This document shows positions 17,651-28,122 of a stretch of 64,000 bases of DNA, piece by piece (the first letter of the stretch is position 1; every line of letters begins with the position of its first letter). A model generated the notes under the pieces. It did no database searches and was not told the origin of the DNA. It worked only from the letters and a program-made list of their open reading frames with translations. The translations under genes and the position numbers were made by a program. The stretch comes from Pseudoalteromonas luteoviolacea DSM 6061 (lineage in GTDB: Bacteria > Pseudomonadota > Gammaproteobacteria > Enterobacterales > Alteromonadaceae): the NCBI RefSeq assembly GCF_001625655.1, contig NZ_AUYB01000102.1, forward strand, positions 147,457-211,456. Direction: 5' to 3'.

Positions 17651-20161
17651 ATGCTAGTACGCCGTATTGCACAATGCATCCTATCTGTTTTGCTTTTGTT
17701 CTCAATTTCAAGCCCAGCAAATGATGCATTTAGATTACCTGAGCACACTCAACTGGTCGAACAAATCATCCATTTAAACATAGATCCGCAGAGTAACTCC
17801 TTTACTGGTCACACTACACTTAAGTTGAACGTTCAAAGCCCAATTCGGTATATTTCATATCACAGCAAAAACTTAGAAATTAGCGAAGTATCCTTACAAT
17901 ACCAAGACAAGCGTCACCAACTAAGCATCGAGCAAGCTAATCAGTACGAAATTGTATCACATACAGTGCCCTTTGAGCTCAGTGGAGACGCGTCGTTAAG
18001 CATTCATTTTAATGGGTACTTATCCAAGCACATGGAGGGACTGTACCAAGCTAATCATGAGGGCGAGCCAACTTACCTACTCACCCAATTTCAATCCATG
18101 GAAGCAAGAAGCGTCTTCCCTACTTTTGATGAACCGAATAAGAAATCCATTTATAAATTCAGCATTTCGACACCCATTGGGTATGATGTACTGCACAACA
18201 CTCCTGTAAAAACCATAACAAAACAAAAAAGTGCAACATTAACCCAATTTAGAGCAACACCTATGACTAATACAGACATATTGTCATTTGCCATTGGTAA
18301 GTTCGAAACACGCCACTTGTACCCTAGTCGCTATCAATCAAAAGTTTACTCCCCACAAGGCCTAGATGTAGTGTTACCAGAGTATTTTGACCGCCTTGTT
18401 GATGCTTCGATCTTGAGTATTGAACAATATCTAGATACCCCTTTCCCCTTCAATAAGCTCGACTTCGTGATAGGAAATTACGGCAGTGTTGCAGCTATGG
18501 AAAACCTTGGGCTTGTGTCTCTCAATGTGAATCAAGTACCGAGTAAAGACGCCACTGATATGGCGCATTGCCAATTTAAAAAATTAATTGCTCATGAAGT
18601 AGCCCATAGTTGGTTTGGTAATGATATAACAATGGCTTGGTATGACGATTATTGGCTGAATGAATCATTCACAGAGTTTATGGCTGCAAAAGTCGTACAA
18701 AGCCTATACCCAAATCAGGATATGTGTACTTACACACCGCAGTCTTCCGCTTTTAAAGATGATACCAGCAATGCCATGCCACTTATTTTTGACGTGAAAT
18801 CAAGAAAAGACACACTGGCTTACGGACAACTACACTACACCAAAGGCAGAGCGGTGCTTGAGATGCTCGAACAAGCAATGGGAGATCATAAATTTCAAGC
18901 GCTTATGAGACGTTATGTCAGTCTTTTTAGTGGGAAAAATGTCAGTACACAGCAGTTTGTTGACTTGTTAAAAGGTCCGAAGCTGCAAAATGTAGTCACT
19001 GATTTTACCCAAACAGCAGGTTACCCATTGCTCACCTTAAAACAGAATAAGGACCAACTAGTCATTAGCCAGCGTGACATGTCGAATCGAGCTAATCAAT
19101 TATGGAGCATCCCTGTCTCGTTAAAGCTATGGGATGGAAAAAGAACCTCCGTACATAAAATGGTTCTATCACAACAGTCACAAACAATTGCACTAGCAGG
19201 GCAGGTAAAAGCTATATTTATGGACGCAGGAGGAGCTGGATATTTTCGTTATATTAATCAATCAAAATATAACGACATCGATTTCAAACATTTATCTCAA
19301 GAGGAACAGGCTTCATTCAGAGATAATGAACAAGCACTGGCCATTGCTGGGTACATCAACTACATGCAGTACATTCAAAACATGGTCACAGAACTTAATC
19401 AATTACCATTATCGGCAACTCGCTCAAATCACATTGTAAGTGCTTTAAACGATGCGTATTTAGAGCACATCCAGCACAATGATGTTTATGCATTCAATGC
19501 CTATTTAAAACAAAGTATTCATTTACAGCTAGATTGGAAAAGCCTGCTAAACAAACCATATGCAGGCGAATTACTGAAACTTTTTGGCGTATATTTAGGC
19601 GACTCCAAAGCAATCAATGCAGCTCAAATTGCCTACCAATCTAAATCTCACCACGCTCACCTTGAGAGTATCGTGATGACGCTTGCAAGACATACGGATA
19701 TCGAACACTATAAAGTATTAGTAAATGACTTTAAAAAAACGCCAAAACCGCAAAGAGAAACTGTTTTAAGTGCGCTTGGGTACGTTGACTCGGCCTCAAA
19801 AGCTGATCTCTACTATGATCTTTTGCTCAGTGACGACACGCAAGGCATGGTCATCGATTACCGCTTTCAATTCCCCATTTTTAACCCGGTGCTACGAGAG
19901 GCGGCTGCTCAGTTAATAAGTGATAAGAAAGGGGCTATTTTCAAAAGAGTATCCCAAGAGTCTTTACAGTGGTTTCCCTATAACTTTTTACTAGCTTGCT
20001 CAACTAAACAAAAACAAGCTATGCACCAACTTTTTAAGGGTTGGCAAGACATACCCGGTTTAAGTAAAAAGTTGACTGTTGTATCTGACGGTATTGACCA
20101 ATGTATCTTGGATAGTAAACATATTGGAAATTCCCTACAAACCTTATCAGAAGCGATATAG
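17651..20161 (+). CDS. M1 family zinc aminopeptidase, secreted
   Basis: An 836-residue metallopeptidase with an N-terminal signal sequence (residues 1-25). The N-terminal domain is the beta-sandwich of M1 enzymes. The exopeptidase motif VAAMENLG replaces the usual GAMEN, and the zinc site is HEVAH at 315-319 with the third ligand Glu338 in NESFTEF. YTKGRAVLEMLE and a helical C-terminal (ERAP1-like) domain follow. It probably degrades peptides in the periplasm or outside the cell. It is transcribed alone; a bidirectional terminator separates it from the convergent S9-Sel1 gene. Confidence 0.93.
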   Translation: MLVRRIAQCILSVLLLFSISSPANDAFRLPEHTQLVEQIIHLNIDPQSNSFTGHTTLKLNVQSPIRYISYHSKNLEISEVSLQYQDKRHQLSIEQANQYEIVSHTVPFELSGDASLSIHFNGYLSKHMEGLYQANHEGEPTYLLTQFQSMEARSVFPTFDEPNKKSIYKFSISTPIGYDVLHNTPVKTITKQKSATLTQFRATPMTNTDILSFAIGKFETRHLYPSRYQSKVYSPQGLDVVLPEYFDRLVDASILSIEQYLDTPFPFNKLDFVIGNYGSVAAMENLGLVSLNVNQVPSKDATDMAHCQFKKLIAHEVAHSWFGNDITMAWYDDYWLNESFTEFMAAKVVQSLYPNQDMCTYTPQSSAFKDDTSNAMPLIFDVKSRKDTLAYGQLHYTKGRAVLEMLEQAMGDHKFQALMRRYVSLFSGKNVSTQQFVDLLKGPKLQNVVTDFTQTAGYPLLTLKQNKDQLVISQRDMSNRANQLWSIPVSLKLWDGKRTSVHKMVLSQQSQTIALAGQVKAIFMDAGGAGYFRYINQSKYNDIDFKHLSQEEQASFRDNEQALAIAGYINYMQYIQNMVTELNQLPLSATRSNHIVSALNDAYLEHIQHNDVYAFNAYLKQSIHLQLDWKSLLNKPYAGELLKLFGVYLGDSKAINAAQIAYQSKSHHAHLESIVMTLARHTDIEHYKVLVNDFKKTPKPQRETVLSALGYVDSASKADLYYDLLLSDDTQGMVIDYRFQFPIFNPVLREAAAQLISDKKGAIFKRVSQESLQWFPYNFLLACSTKQKQAMHQLFKGWQDIPGLSKKLTVVSDGIDQCILDSKHIGNSLQTLSEAI

Positions 20162-20198
20162 TTTTCAATTAACTGTCGTCAATGAGCGAGAGATCAAA

Positions 20199-20225
20199 AA
20201 GCCCGCTTAACGCGGGCTTCATTTT
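20199..20225. terminator. Bidirectional rho-independent terminator between convergent peptidase genes
   Basis: An 8-bp stem AAGCCCGC / GCGGGCTT with loop TTAAC. It has A's on its left side (a T-tract for the minus strand) and a T run on its right side for the plus strand, and lies between two convergent stop codons. Confidence 0.88.
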
Positions 20226-23048
20226 TTAATTGTTGTTACACTCAAAACTATCTACAAGCTCTCCGTGCAAATTAAATACACTCACCTTGTAAAGTAGGTC
20301 AGTTGCACCTTCTTTCATCGAAACTGCATATTGCCATGCCTTGGATGTTTTTCCCCGGTACAACGTATAGCTATCATCTTCAAGTTTGCCGTCTTTGAAA
20401 GCTTCCCAGCGCATAATAGCTGCTGTTCTTTTTCCGCCATCAAATCCTTCTAAGTCTACAAACGCCTCCAAATAGCACTGCTTGGTATTGTCCATTGTTA
20501 CCTCGGCGTCTTCAACTGGCACAAGTTTATCTCGCCATCCATACCCTGGGTGACGACTCCAAACATAAGTACCCATTTTTCGCGTGTTGAGTTTAAACTT
20601 AACGTCATTAATTTCGTACAGCTCACTAACAAACTTAATCAGGTTGTCCTTAACGCCTTGGGGTGTTTCTGCACTCACAATTAATCTTGCTAACGTGCCG
20701 ATAGTACCTTGTTCAAACTTCTTAACGAAATCTTTCGGGTAATCTAAACACCTTGCTTGATGTTTATCACTCTTCGGAGCTTGGCAGTACAGCATTAGGC
20801 GCAATAAGCTCTCCTGTTGGTGTTCCGTTATTTCAGTTATAGAATCTAAAATATCGTGGACTTTATCTGTCTCTCTTTCTACACCTATACCATGAAAATA
20901 CATCTTAGCTAATGCAACCTTGGCATCTCTATAACCCAATTCAGAGCTTTGCTGAAAATACTCTCGGGCTTGCTCTAGGTCCGTTTCTACGCCTTTGCCA
21001 TACTGATTAATGAGACCCAGATTGTACAGTCCCTCTGCACTTCCCTGCTCAGCTGCCTGCTTATTGAAATGCATGGCCAATTTGTAGTTTGGTTCCAAAA
21101 GCACATCTTCTGCATAATACATCTCTGCTGTTTCGATGAGTTCTCTTGTAAGGATCTCTTTCTCGTCATCTGAATCTGGAACCAGCTTAGGTAAGTTTAA
21201 CTTACGTTCCAAGAAGTCAATCACCGCAAGGGTTTCCTGTCTCTGCCTGTACCACTGAGATTGGCCATGTCCTACTTTTTTGAAAAACAGAGTTTCAACA
21301 TCTTTGTTATGCATGTCTAATACTTGTTTGAATCGATTGCTGTGTTCAAAGTGCGCAACATAATCTCGTCGTCCTGCAATCAAAAATATAGGTACATTCA
21401 ATTTAGAGGCAAGATATACAGGAGATGGCTTACTGCTGGCCTCTTCTTTAGAACCTACCGCACCTTCGATCTTAGATTGGAACTCTTCTTTACCATGAAA
21501 GTTAGAACTGCTGAACAAGTAAGGAATGTCGTAAATCCCATAAGCTGCAACCACACAGTCAAACCGTTGCGACTCATTTATGGCCAACATTACCGATGAG
21601 TAACCACCATAACTTGCCCCCATTGCACAGGTGTGTTTAAAGCTATATTGCTCATTTACTTTGTCGATAACAGTTAAAATATCAGACTCAATTTCTCCGC
21701 CTAAGGCACCTACACCCAGCTTTTGAAACTCTTTACCGTAACCTGACGAGCCTCTAAAGTTAACTCTCAGAACTGTAAAGCCTCTATTGGCTAACAACTG
21801 AATTTCATGTCTAAATTCATTGCTATCTTGCACACCTATTGGTCCACCATGAGGCATGACAATTAGCGTATTACGATTATTTACCCGAGGTTGAGTCAAC
21901 CACCCTTCCAATTTAATCCCATCTTTAGATGTGGCTTTGATTAACTGCGTTGAGGCTAACTTGTAACTCTCTAACTCTTCGTATGCAGATATTAATCGAG
22001 TAAATTTGTTATCAACACTATTAAAGTGATACCAAGTACCTGCATGAGTTGGTGAACTGGCATGGAGCAAATAACTATTGCGGTCTTGGTCGATATCTAG
22101 CGTAGTTAGCACCTGACCTTCGAGTTCTTTTGATAGGCGTCCTTTAAAAGCTTCTCTTTCTTTGCTTAGATATTCATGATGAGGTTTGCCGTGCTTCATG
22201 TATGTCACACTTACAACACGACCTTCTTCTATACGTGCGTCAGTGACATCATAGGTGTTATTGCCATATATTAGGCCACTGATTTTTTTATCATCGAGAG
22301 AGTATTTATAAACTGAGATTTTATCGCTATCCCTATTGCTCAGCACAACCATAGTACGATTATCAAGAAAGCCAATTGGTGCAAAGAAATCTCGCTCTTC
22401 AAAATTCATGGTCAACAACGGTACCCACTTTGACCCCTCCAACGATCTTGAGGAAACCGTCACCTCTTTTTCTTCTGACTTATAACCAATAAGCTGATCA
22501 ACACTAGACTCATAAAACATATAACCATCACCGTAATTGGAGGTGAATAGCACTTTCTTTTTGGGTCGTTGATGAGAAAACAAGCTTTCAATCTGTACTA
22601 AAGATACTTGATACTGCGTATTACGTTTCCACTCAGAGATCAGAATGTGTTTGCCGTCTCCTTTGTAACCTCGAATAACAGTCCAGTATTTATCTAACCT
22701 GACTTCTTTGAATTTGCCTGACTGCGTTTTTTTAGCTATGAAAGAGTGATCAAAACGTTTGCCTTCCAGTTCAAAAAACAATACATCATTATTGATCCAA
22801 TACTTATCAAGTAGCATGTTCGAGTGATGAACATTTTTTACAGCAACAGCCGCTTCTTCCTTTACATTGTAGTTAACAATTAGGTAACTTTTGGCGGCTC
22901 TTTGGATATAAGTTACGTTGTCACCATCTGGCGATAAGGCAAACTGTGCATATTCTGGTGCTGTTAGCAGTTTTTGGGAGTCGATTAATCCCGCTTGCGC
23001 GATACTTGAGTATATGAAAATACAACAAGCGACAAAAAATTGTTTCAT
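20226..23048 (-). CDS. S9 prolyl-oligopeptidase-like hydrolase fused to Sel1 repeats
   Basis: A 940-residue exported protein (signal peptide to about residue 19). Residues 20-360 form a WD-like propeller; the alpha/beta-hydrolase domain at about 370-620 holds the nucleophile Ser479 in MGASYGGY, Asp562 and His594 in KKVGHGQS. Residues from about 640 to 735 carry Sel1 (TPR-like) repeats, for example AEGLYNLGLINQYGKGVE and AKMYFHGIGVE, followed by a roughly 200-residue C-terminal region I do not recognise (ending SFECNNN). A C-terminal Sel1 array is not usual for S9 enzymes and suggests a protein-binding role. The ATG overlaps the stop of an upstream lipoprotein gene (ATGA), so the pair is translationally coupled. 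Confidence 0.87.
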   Translation of the reverse strand: MKQFFVACCIFIYSSIAQAGLIDSQKLLTAPEYAQFALSPDGDNVTYIQRAAKSYLIVNYNVKEEAAVAVKNVHHSNMLLDKYWINNDVLFFELEGKRFDHSFIAKKTQSGKFKEVRLDKYWTVIRGYKGDGKHILISEWKRNTQYQVSLVQIESLFSHQRPKKKVLFTSNYGDGYMFYESSVDQLIGYKSEEKEVTVSSRSLEGSKWVPLLTMNFEERDFFAPIGFLDNRTMVVLSNRDSDKISVYKYSLDDKKISGLIYGNNTYDVTDARIEEGRVVSVTYMKHGKPHHEYLSKEREAFKGRLSKELEGQVLTTLDIDQDRNSYLLHASSPTHAGTWYHFNSVDNKFTRLISAYEELESYKLASTQLIKATSKDGIKLEGWLTQPRVNNRNTLIVMPHGGPIGVQDSNEFRHEIQLLANRGFTVLRVNFRGSSGYGKEFQKLGVGALGGEIESDILTVIDKVNEQYSFKHTCAMGASYGGYSSVMLAINESQRFDCVVAAYGIYDIPYLFSSSNFHGKEEFQSKIEGAVGSKEEASSKPSPVYLASKLNVPIFLIAGRRDYVAHFEHSNRFKQVLDMHNKDVETLFFKKVGHGQSQWYRQRQETLAVIDFLERKLNLPKLVPDSDDEKEILTRELIETAEMYYAEDVLLEPNYKLAMHFNKQAAEQGSAEGLYNLGLINQYGKGVETDLEQAREYFQQSSELGYRDAKVALAKMYFHGIGVERETDKVHDILDSITEITEHQQESLLRLMLYCQAPKSDKHQARCLDYPKDFVKKFEQGTIGTLARLIVSAETPQGVKDNLIKFVSELYEINDVKFKLNTRKMGTYVWSRHPGYGWRDKLVPVEDAEVTMDNTKQCYLEAFVDLEGFDGGKRTAAIMRWEAFKDGKLEDDSYTLYRGKTSKAWQYAVSMKEGATDLLYKVSVFNLHGELVDSFECNNN

Positions 23049-23578
23049 AGACTTTTCTCACTCCATAGATGTAAATAATCGTCCTCACCTGGACCGCCAT
23101 AAGCAATTGACTTACTGGATAAAATAGTTGGGAAATTAGTTTTTAAAAAGTCTAAAGCAATAGAAGAGTTATTGATGAGTTCCATATTGAATCTAAGCGA
23201 TCTTACAAACCACTTAGTTCTCAACTCAATATCTCCTGCGTAGTTTATCTCTCCGGGGGTGATAGAAAAAGTCCAATACTCTCTGTCATCAACATCGGTT
23301 TTGTAATAGTTACTAAACTCAATCTGAGTCAACTGATAATCACCCGCTTTTAAAGCAAGCAAAATATGATTGCTACCCTCAGTTAAGTCTTTATGTGTAA
23401 TTCTTATATTTTGAGGCCCCTCTAGTACAATCGACTTTAGGCTCATTGTGCTATCAATCCCTAATAATAAGTAACCGCTGTCCTCTTGTACTAGTACGTC
23501 CTTGTCATCTTTTATCGATTCAACATTGGTGGCACAACCACTCATCAATATCGCTATCAGTAGTATCAAATACTTCAT
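23045..23578 (-). CDS. Small lipoprotein coupled to the S9-Sel1 peptidase
   Basis: A 177-residue lipoprotein with lipobox MSGC and a typical short hydrophobic signal (KYLILLIAILMSGCATN). ATG 23578 was chosen; a TTG three bases before is possible. The mature part is beta-rich (GYLLLGIDSTMSLKSIVLEG, WTFSITPGEINYAGDIEL) and resembles no family I can name with confidence; a DUF2846-like fold is possible. It is the first gene of a two-gene operon whose 3' end overlaps the S9-Sel1 gene by 4 nt, implying a shared envelope function. Confidence 0.8.
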   Translation of the reverse strand: MKYLILLIAILMSGCATNVESIKDDKDVLVQEDSGYLLLGIDSTMSLKSIVLEGPQNIRITHKDLTEGSNHILLALKAGDYQLTQIEFSNYYKTDVDDREYWTFSITPGEINYAGDIELRTKWFVRSLRFNMELINNSSIALDFLKTNFPTILSSKSIAYGGPGEDDYLHLWSEKSL

Positions 23579-23581
23579 CAA

Positions 23582-24634
23582 CTTTATTCCATTGTTAAAT
23601 TTTTAAGGCACAATCCCATAAAGAAATACTGCCATAATCCATAAATTCGCACTAAACAACAGCTAAAATCATTTAATGCATACCAAACAGCGGGAAATTA
23701 TAAGGTATTAGAGCGTATTTTATAACAACTAAGTTAAACAATTTGTCGGTTCAGTATTCTCGAATGCTACCCCTTTAATAAATCAACATTACAATTACCA
23801 TTATTAAATTTTATAATAACTTTTAGAATAAAATTCCTGACCTCAACAAATTAAGCACCTCTAAAAATTTAAATAAATGTAAATAATCCAACTTGCAAAA
23901 CTTGTATAGAAACCACGCCAAACGTTTAAAAAGCAACCAAGCATTATAGTTAAAGTCATGAAATAGCATAAAATGACAAAGCCAATATCGATTAAAAAGT
24001 CAGCTTTAATTGCAGTCTCTGCGCCTGTACTCAACAAAACAAGCAAAACCACACTCGAATTTTGTTAGATGAATAATTAGCTTTGTTCGAAGAGTTTGCT
24101 CAGAACAGACATAAATGTTGATGGCATACTAAAATTCACTCTCTTCCTTCTCACAAAGCTAAATTTGTGAATTATTACAAAGCAAGGGCACACTTCTTGT
24201 AACACGTCGTCAGACTTTCATCAAAATCACACAGTAGGAATAACTATTCTGTTTTGATATCTAGAGTCCAATTGGGCTTTTATAGGCTGGGATACTCAAT
24301 TTAACTGAACAAAATTTAACTGAACAAAAATCATGCTGATAGGGTCTAGTGGTAGATTTCACATAGCCCTTCTCAATTATAAAGCCAGGGCCAAAAGGTT
24401 TTGCTTTATACAAGTGAATGAACTCTTAAGCATTAAAATTGAACCACAGATAGAAACTTAAAAGACCAACCTAATATCAGTAATGGTCATCTCATCTTTT
24501 TCAATTTGACCCACTACAGCTAATTTAAAGGCAAAAGAATAATTACGTTGAGTACGCTTAACAATTGATTTTATGCCACTTTCAAAAATAAGTTTAAAAA
24601 GTGTCAACGCTATTTAGGGCGGATCATCAGTAAC
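23582..24634. other. About 1 kb without a convincing gene, with a short tandem repeat
   Basis: AT-rich. A 15-bp unit (AATTTAACTGAACAA) is repeated twice in tandem at 24298-24327. A hydrophobic minus-strand frame of 63 codons at 23861-24052 has no good ribosome site. The region looks like decayed sequence. Confidence 0.4.
24298..24327. repeat. Two-copy 15-bp tandem repeat
   Basis: AATTTAACTGAACAA occurs twice in direct succession. It is a simple local duplication in noncoding sequence. Confidence 0.8.
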
Positions 24635-24660
24635 AAAAAAGCCGCCTAATAGGCGGCTTT
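24635..24660 (-). terminator. Rho-independent terminator of the large lipoprotein gene
   Basis: A 9-bp stem AAAGCCGCC / GGCGGCTTT with a 5-nt loop. Read on the minus strand it ends in six T, 15 nt downstream of the stop codon at 24675. Confidence 0.88.
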
Positions 24661-24674
24661 AACAGAGGGTAAGG

Positions 24675-27536
24675 TTATCGTTTTATAATTACGATACTAT
24701 CTTTCCCATTGACTTTAGATGTCATGACAATCGTTGTTCCGCCATCACTATGCTCTAAAAGTCCGGCTCCCCATTGCTCACCAAATCCATCAATTGTTAC
24801 TTCGCTTCGCTTATTTAAATTGTAATCAAATTCAATGAGCTGCGTTTTCCTTTGGTTATCATTCAGATTGTGTGGTGCAAACAGGATCCCATTTGACGAA
24901 GGGATCATCGGTGAAATACCATTTATCAAAATCATCGTATCCTCTTCAGAAAGGTAACTAGATAATTTGCCAGTGCTTCTATCAACCGTTGCTACCCAGA
25001 ACCCTACTGTCCACGATTGCGCAGCAAGTACAAAATCACCATTGTCCAACTCCAATACGTCCTTTCCGAAAGGCATGTCACGATGTGATTCAAGACCATT
25101 CCATGTAAATGTAGCATTAAATGTACTATCAAATATTTGAATATAAGGAGAGTTCGCAGAACTGGTATTTTCGCCTTCCCTAACTAGCTGCCCAGATACA
25201 ATTAAATCCCCACCCTTAGTCGTATTCAACGAGTACCAATTTGCCAGTATCGAGCCATCTATCGTAGGTAATGTAATCGCCTCACCAAGCTCGCCCGTTT
25301 CTAAGTTTAACTTATGTATCTCCATAGACGTCATCGCACAGAACCAACCTCGACATAAATCAAAACTAACAAAGGTGCCAAACTTAGTGTCTGCAAAACC
25401 TCCCAAGTTATGACCGCGATTAGGCGGAGTAATTTCAATAGTTCTTACAAACTGACCTGCACTTGAAACGAGTGTTAGATAGTAATCTACATGACTATCC
25501 GTAACGATAATTGCAATTGAACCATCATTTAGCAGATCTAAACTGTATACATCGGTGTGCTCAATGTTCGGGGTTTCCATAAAGTACTGCCATTGAATAT
25601 CCCCGTTAGAGTCAACTTTAAATAACCAATATACACCTTTCGAATCAACGCCCTCTTTCACTTCAACTGACGTCGTGTGCGCTAATATGATCTGCCCATC
25701 GTCAACATTTAATACCGACTTAACAGAGTCCATTCCACTACCACCTATGGTACGCGTGAATGTTCCCACATCTAACGTTTCTGTCGCACTCCACGCTCCC
25801 GAGACATTGTTCGGATTGTTCGTTCGAGTACGCATAAAATACTGACCCAAAGCCTGGTCGAATTGCAGAGCATTCGATGTGCTATTCGCACTGTAAGCTA
25901 ATTTTGTTAGTGATTCATCACTATACAATTCAATGTCATAGCTCTTTGCATAGTCTACTTCGTCCCAACTTAAAGCGACAATTTTGTGCTTGTAGCCAGC
26001 ATTAGAAACATGACTTTGTACGGTGGTAGGCGCAGCCAATTGAGAATATTGAACCTCAATTGAAAATGCAGGAAGCGATGCAGTATATTCACCGTCGGTG
26101 ACTGAGATTCTTATATCCGAATATATACCTGCGTTACTATTATTTGGTGTGCCCTGCAAAGCGCCGTTACTTGCGTCAAATTGAGCCCAATTTGGTAGGT
26201 TTTCTATCTTAAATTGTAACGTGTCACCATCAACATCTCGATAATCAGGTCTAAATGTGTAATTATCCAGTGCCGTTGCCAAACCAATTGGATCGCCAGA
26301 TATTTCTGGAGCGTCATTTACTGCCGTTACAAACAACGTCACCGTGACAGAATCACTTATTGCATCTTCTTGCCTCAGTTTGTACGTGAAGCTATCTTGT
26401 CCTGTATAGTCGCTATTTGGTATGTATAAAAGCTCAGGATACACACCTGAAAGGTGACCAAATTTCGGTGCCGACTCAATTACAACATCTATGGAAGTTC
26501 CCATAGGATCATTGGCACTCACGTCAATAGCAACATTGGTGTCCTCAGTAAGTGTGACTGACTTGTCAGTTACATTAAAATCAGGTCTAAAAGGTGACCC
26601 ATCTTTATCGTCTTTTATCCCGTCATTGTCATCATCTTCGTCATTTGAATTTGGCGTACCATCTAAATCCGTATCTAAAAACACGTTGATATCTGGTATT
26701 TTTATGGTTTGATTGTCTTCTCGCCATTCAAGTAGATGCGATTTAACCAAGTTTGGGTCTATCTTCGTATGTGAAGCTCTCAACTCAGCCAATGCATCCT
26801 TATCAGAAAAATCACCATATTTGGCAAAGTCGCTTTCTAACTCATTGAGCAAAGCTGTGAGCTCGGCATCAGGGTTGGTCGATTTGCTTTCAGCTGCATC
26901 CAATGCGTATTGATACACTAAAGCAGAAACGGTCAACAAGTATGCACTCGCTTCTTGACCTGAACCTTCTAAAATAGATAAGTTAGAAAAGTTCGCTTGT
27001 TGGGGTTTGGGGATCACACTGTCAAACGCCGACAGAAATTCCGCTTCAGCTTGTTCAAGAGCAGCTTCAAACTGCAATCCATTATTTTCTATTAGCTTCA
27101 GTGCACGTGCGCTTGCTAGGTGCGTTAATAAGTTTACGTTGGCTACTTGTTGCTTCGTACCGTTGGATTTATAGATTGAGCGAAGAGTAACCGTTCCCTC
27201 AGATAGCTCTCCCGTTATTTCATTGAGATAATAACCAGTTGCTGAAATTTGTAATAACTTTTCACTTTCAACTGAAAACTTAAAATTACCTAGTTTATCG
27301 ATCGTTTTGGTTAATATAGTCGACTCGGTATTTTGACCTGTGTCAGATAGAACATTGATAGTCACATTTGATCCAACAACAAACGGCCCCTTTTCAATGC
27401 TACCAATAATATCTACTAATGGCTTTTCTATCACTGAATTATCTGTTTGTATTTCTTTTGCGACATCACCGCCGCTACACCCGGTCAGACTCATTAAGGC
27501 GAGGGCTAGAATTGTTGCTTGATTGATTGGTTTCAA
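24675..27536 (-). CDS. Large modular surface lipoprotein with Ig/cadherin-like domains
   Basis: A 953-residue lipoprotein with lipobox LTGC. An N-terminal carboxypeptidase-regulatory-like segment (residues about 35-130) is followed by a helical region. A calcium-binding thrombospondin-type-3 stretch at about 287-315 (DTDLDGTPNSNDEDDDNDG) leads to two cadherin/Ig-like modules: TLTEDTNVAIDVSANDP with TYKLRQEDAISDSV, then PNWAQFDASNGALQGTP. A fibronectin-like part and a C-terminal propeller-like region (about 600-953) complete it. The start is TTG 27536: AAAGGA lies 8 nt before it and there is no in-frame ATG that keeps the signal. Function unknown; probably a cell-surface adhesion or binding protein. 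Confidence 0.82.
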   Translation of the reverse strand: MKPINQATILALALMSLTGCSGGDVAKEIQTDNSVIEKPLVDIIGSIEKGPFVVGSNVTINVLSDTGQNTESTILTKTIDKLGNFKFSVESEKLLQISATGYYLNEITGELSEGTVTLRSIYKSNGTKQQVANVNLLTHLASARALKLIENNGLQFEAALEQAEAEFLSAFDSVIPKPQQANFSNLSILEGSGQEASAYLLTVSALVYQYALDAAESKSTNPDAELTALLNELESDFAKYGDFSDKDALAELRASHTKIDPNLVKSHLLEWREDNQTIKIPDINVFLDTDLDGTPNSNDEDDDNDGIKDDKDGSPFRPDFNVTDKSVTLTEDTNVAIDVSANDPMGTSIDVVIESAPKFGHLSGVYPELLYIPNSDYTGQDSFTYKLRQEDAISDSVTVTLFVTAVNDAPEISGDPIGLATALDNYTFRPDYRDVDGDTLQFKIENLPNWAQFDASNGALQGTPNNSNAGIYSDIRISVTDGEYTASLPAFSIEVQYSQLAAPTTVQSHVSNAGYKHKIVALSWDEVDYAKSYDIELYSDESLTKLAYSANSTSNALQFDQALGQYFMRTRTNNPNNVSGAWSATETLDVGTFTRTIGGSGMDSVKSVLNVDDGQIILAHTTSVEVKEGVDSKGVYWLFKVDSNGDIQWQYFMETPNIEHTDVYSLDLLNDGSIAIIVTDSHVDYYLTLVSSAGQFVRTIEITPPNRGHNLGGFADTKFGTFVSFDLCRGWFCAMTSMEIHKLNLETGELGEAITLPTIDGSILANWYSLNTTKGGDLIVSGQLVREGENTSSANSPYIQIFDSTFNATFTWNGLESHRDMPFGKDVLELDNGDFVLAAQSWTVGFWVATVDRSTGKLSSYLSEEDTMILINGISPMIPSSNGILFAPHNLNDNQRKTQLIEFDYNLNKRSEVTIDGFGEQWGAGLLEHSDGGTTIVMTSKVNGKDSIVIIKR

Positions 27537-28122
27537 TGTTTGATTCCTTTACTTGTATACTAAAAACTTTCTAAAGAAGTAAAAGCCTGAGGTTAAAAAA
27601 GAGGCAAAAATGATAATTACATACTTCTTAATATCATCGGAATAATAAAGCCCGATTAAAAATATACAACAAACCAAATGTTATTAATTGTAAGAATCAA
27701 GACATTAAATACAGTTATTCAATATAAAAAGTTAAAAAACCAATAAAAGCGCCCAAAAACCAACCAAAACTCGTTTAGAATAAAGCCAGAAGAAATTATC
27801 ACGCGGACCTATATAATCATTATTAATTTCATAAAAAGTTGACTATATATAAATTAAATTAATTATTGTGACTTAATTGTAAAAAACCAAATTGCTATTT
27901 TCTTGGTGTGCAGGTTATACCAATGAAATCATTGATTACGCGCATACTGAGATGGCAAAGAAGTACCGACAAGGCAGAGAGGAAGAATTTGATATTGTAG
28001 CAAAGTCACATGTTCGAGTAATGTTTTGGGCAATGTTTGCAAGAGCATTGTCGCATTGAAAAAGATGCCTTATGGCACCTTATCATTATACCTTAAGACA
28101 CTATTACCTGAGACAATTTTGG
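27537..28122. other. AT-rich gap with a possible gene relic
   Basis: Very AT-rich up to about 27890. Then an open + strand frame of about 58 codons runs to a TGA at 28059 (it includes AKKYRQGREEEFDIV and VRVMFWAMFARALSH) with coding-like composition but no credible start or ribosome site. It looks like the 3' remnant of a lost gene. Confidence 0.35.

Noticed and set aside
23861..24052. Hydrophobic 63-codon minus-strand frame
   Set aside because: It has membrane-like stretches, but no ribosome site, no family resemblance firm enough to name, and lies in AT-rich sequence where hydrophobic frames are common.
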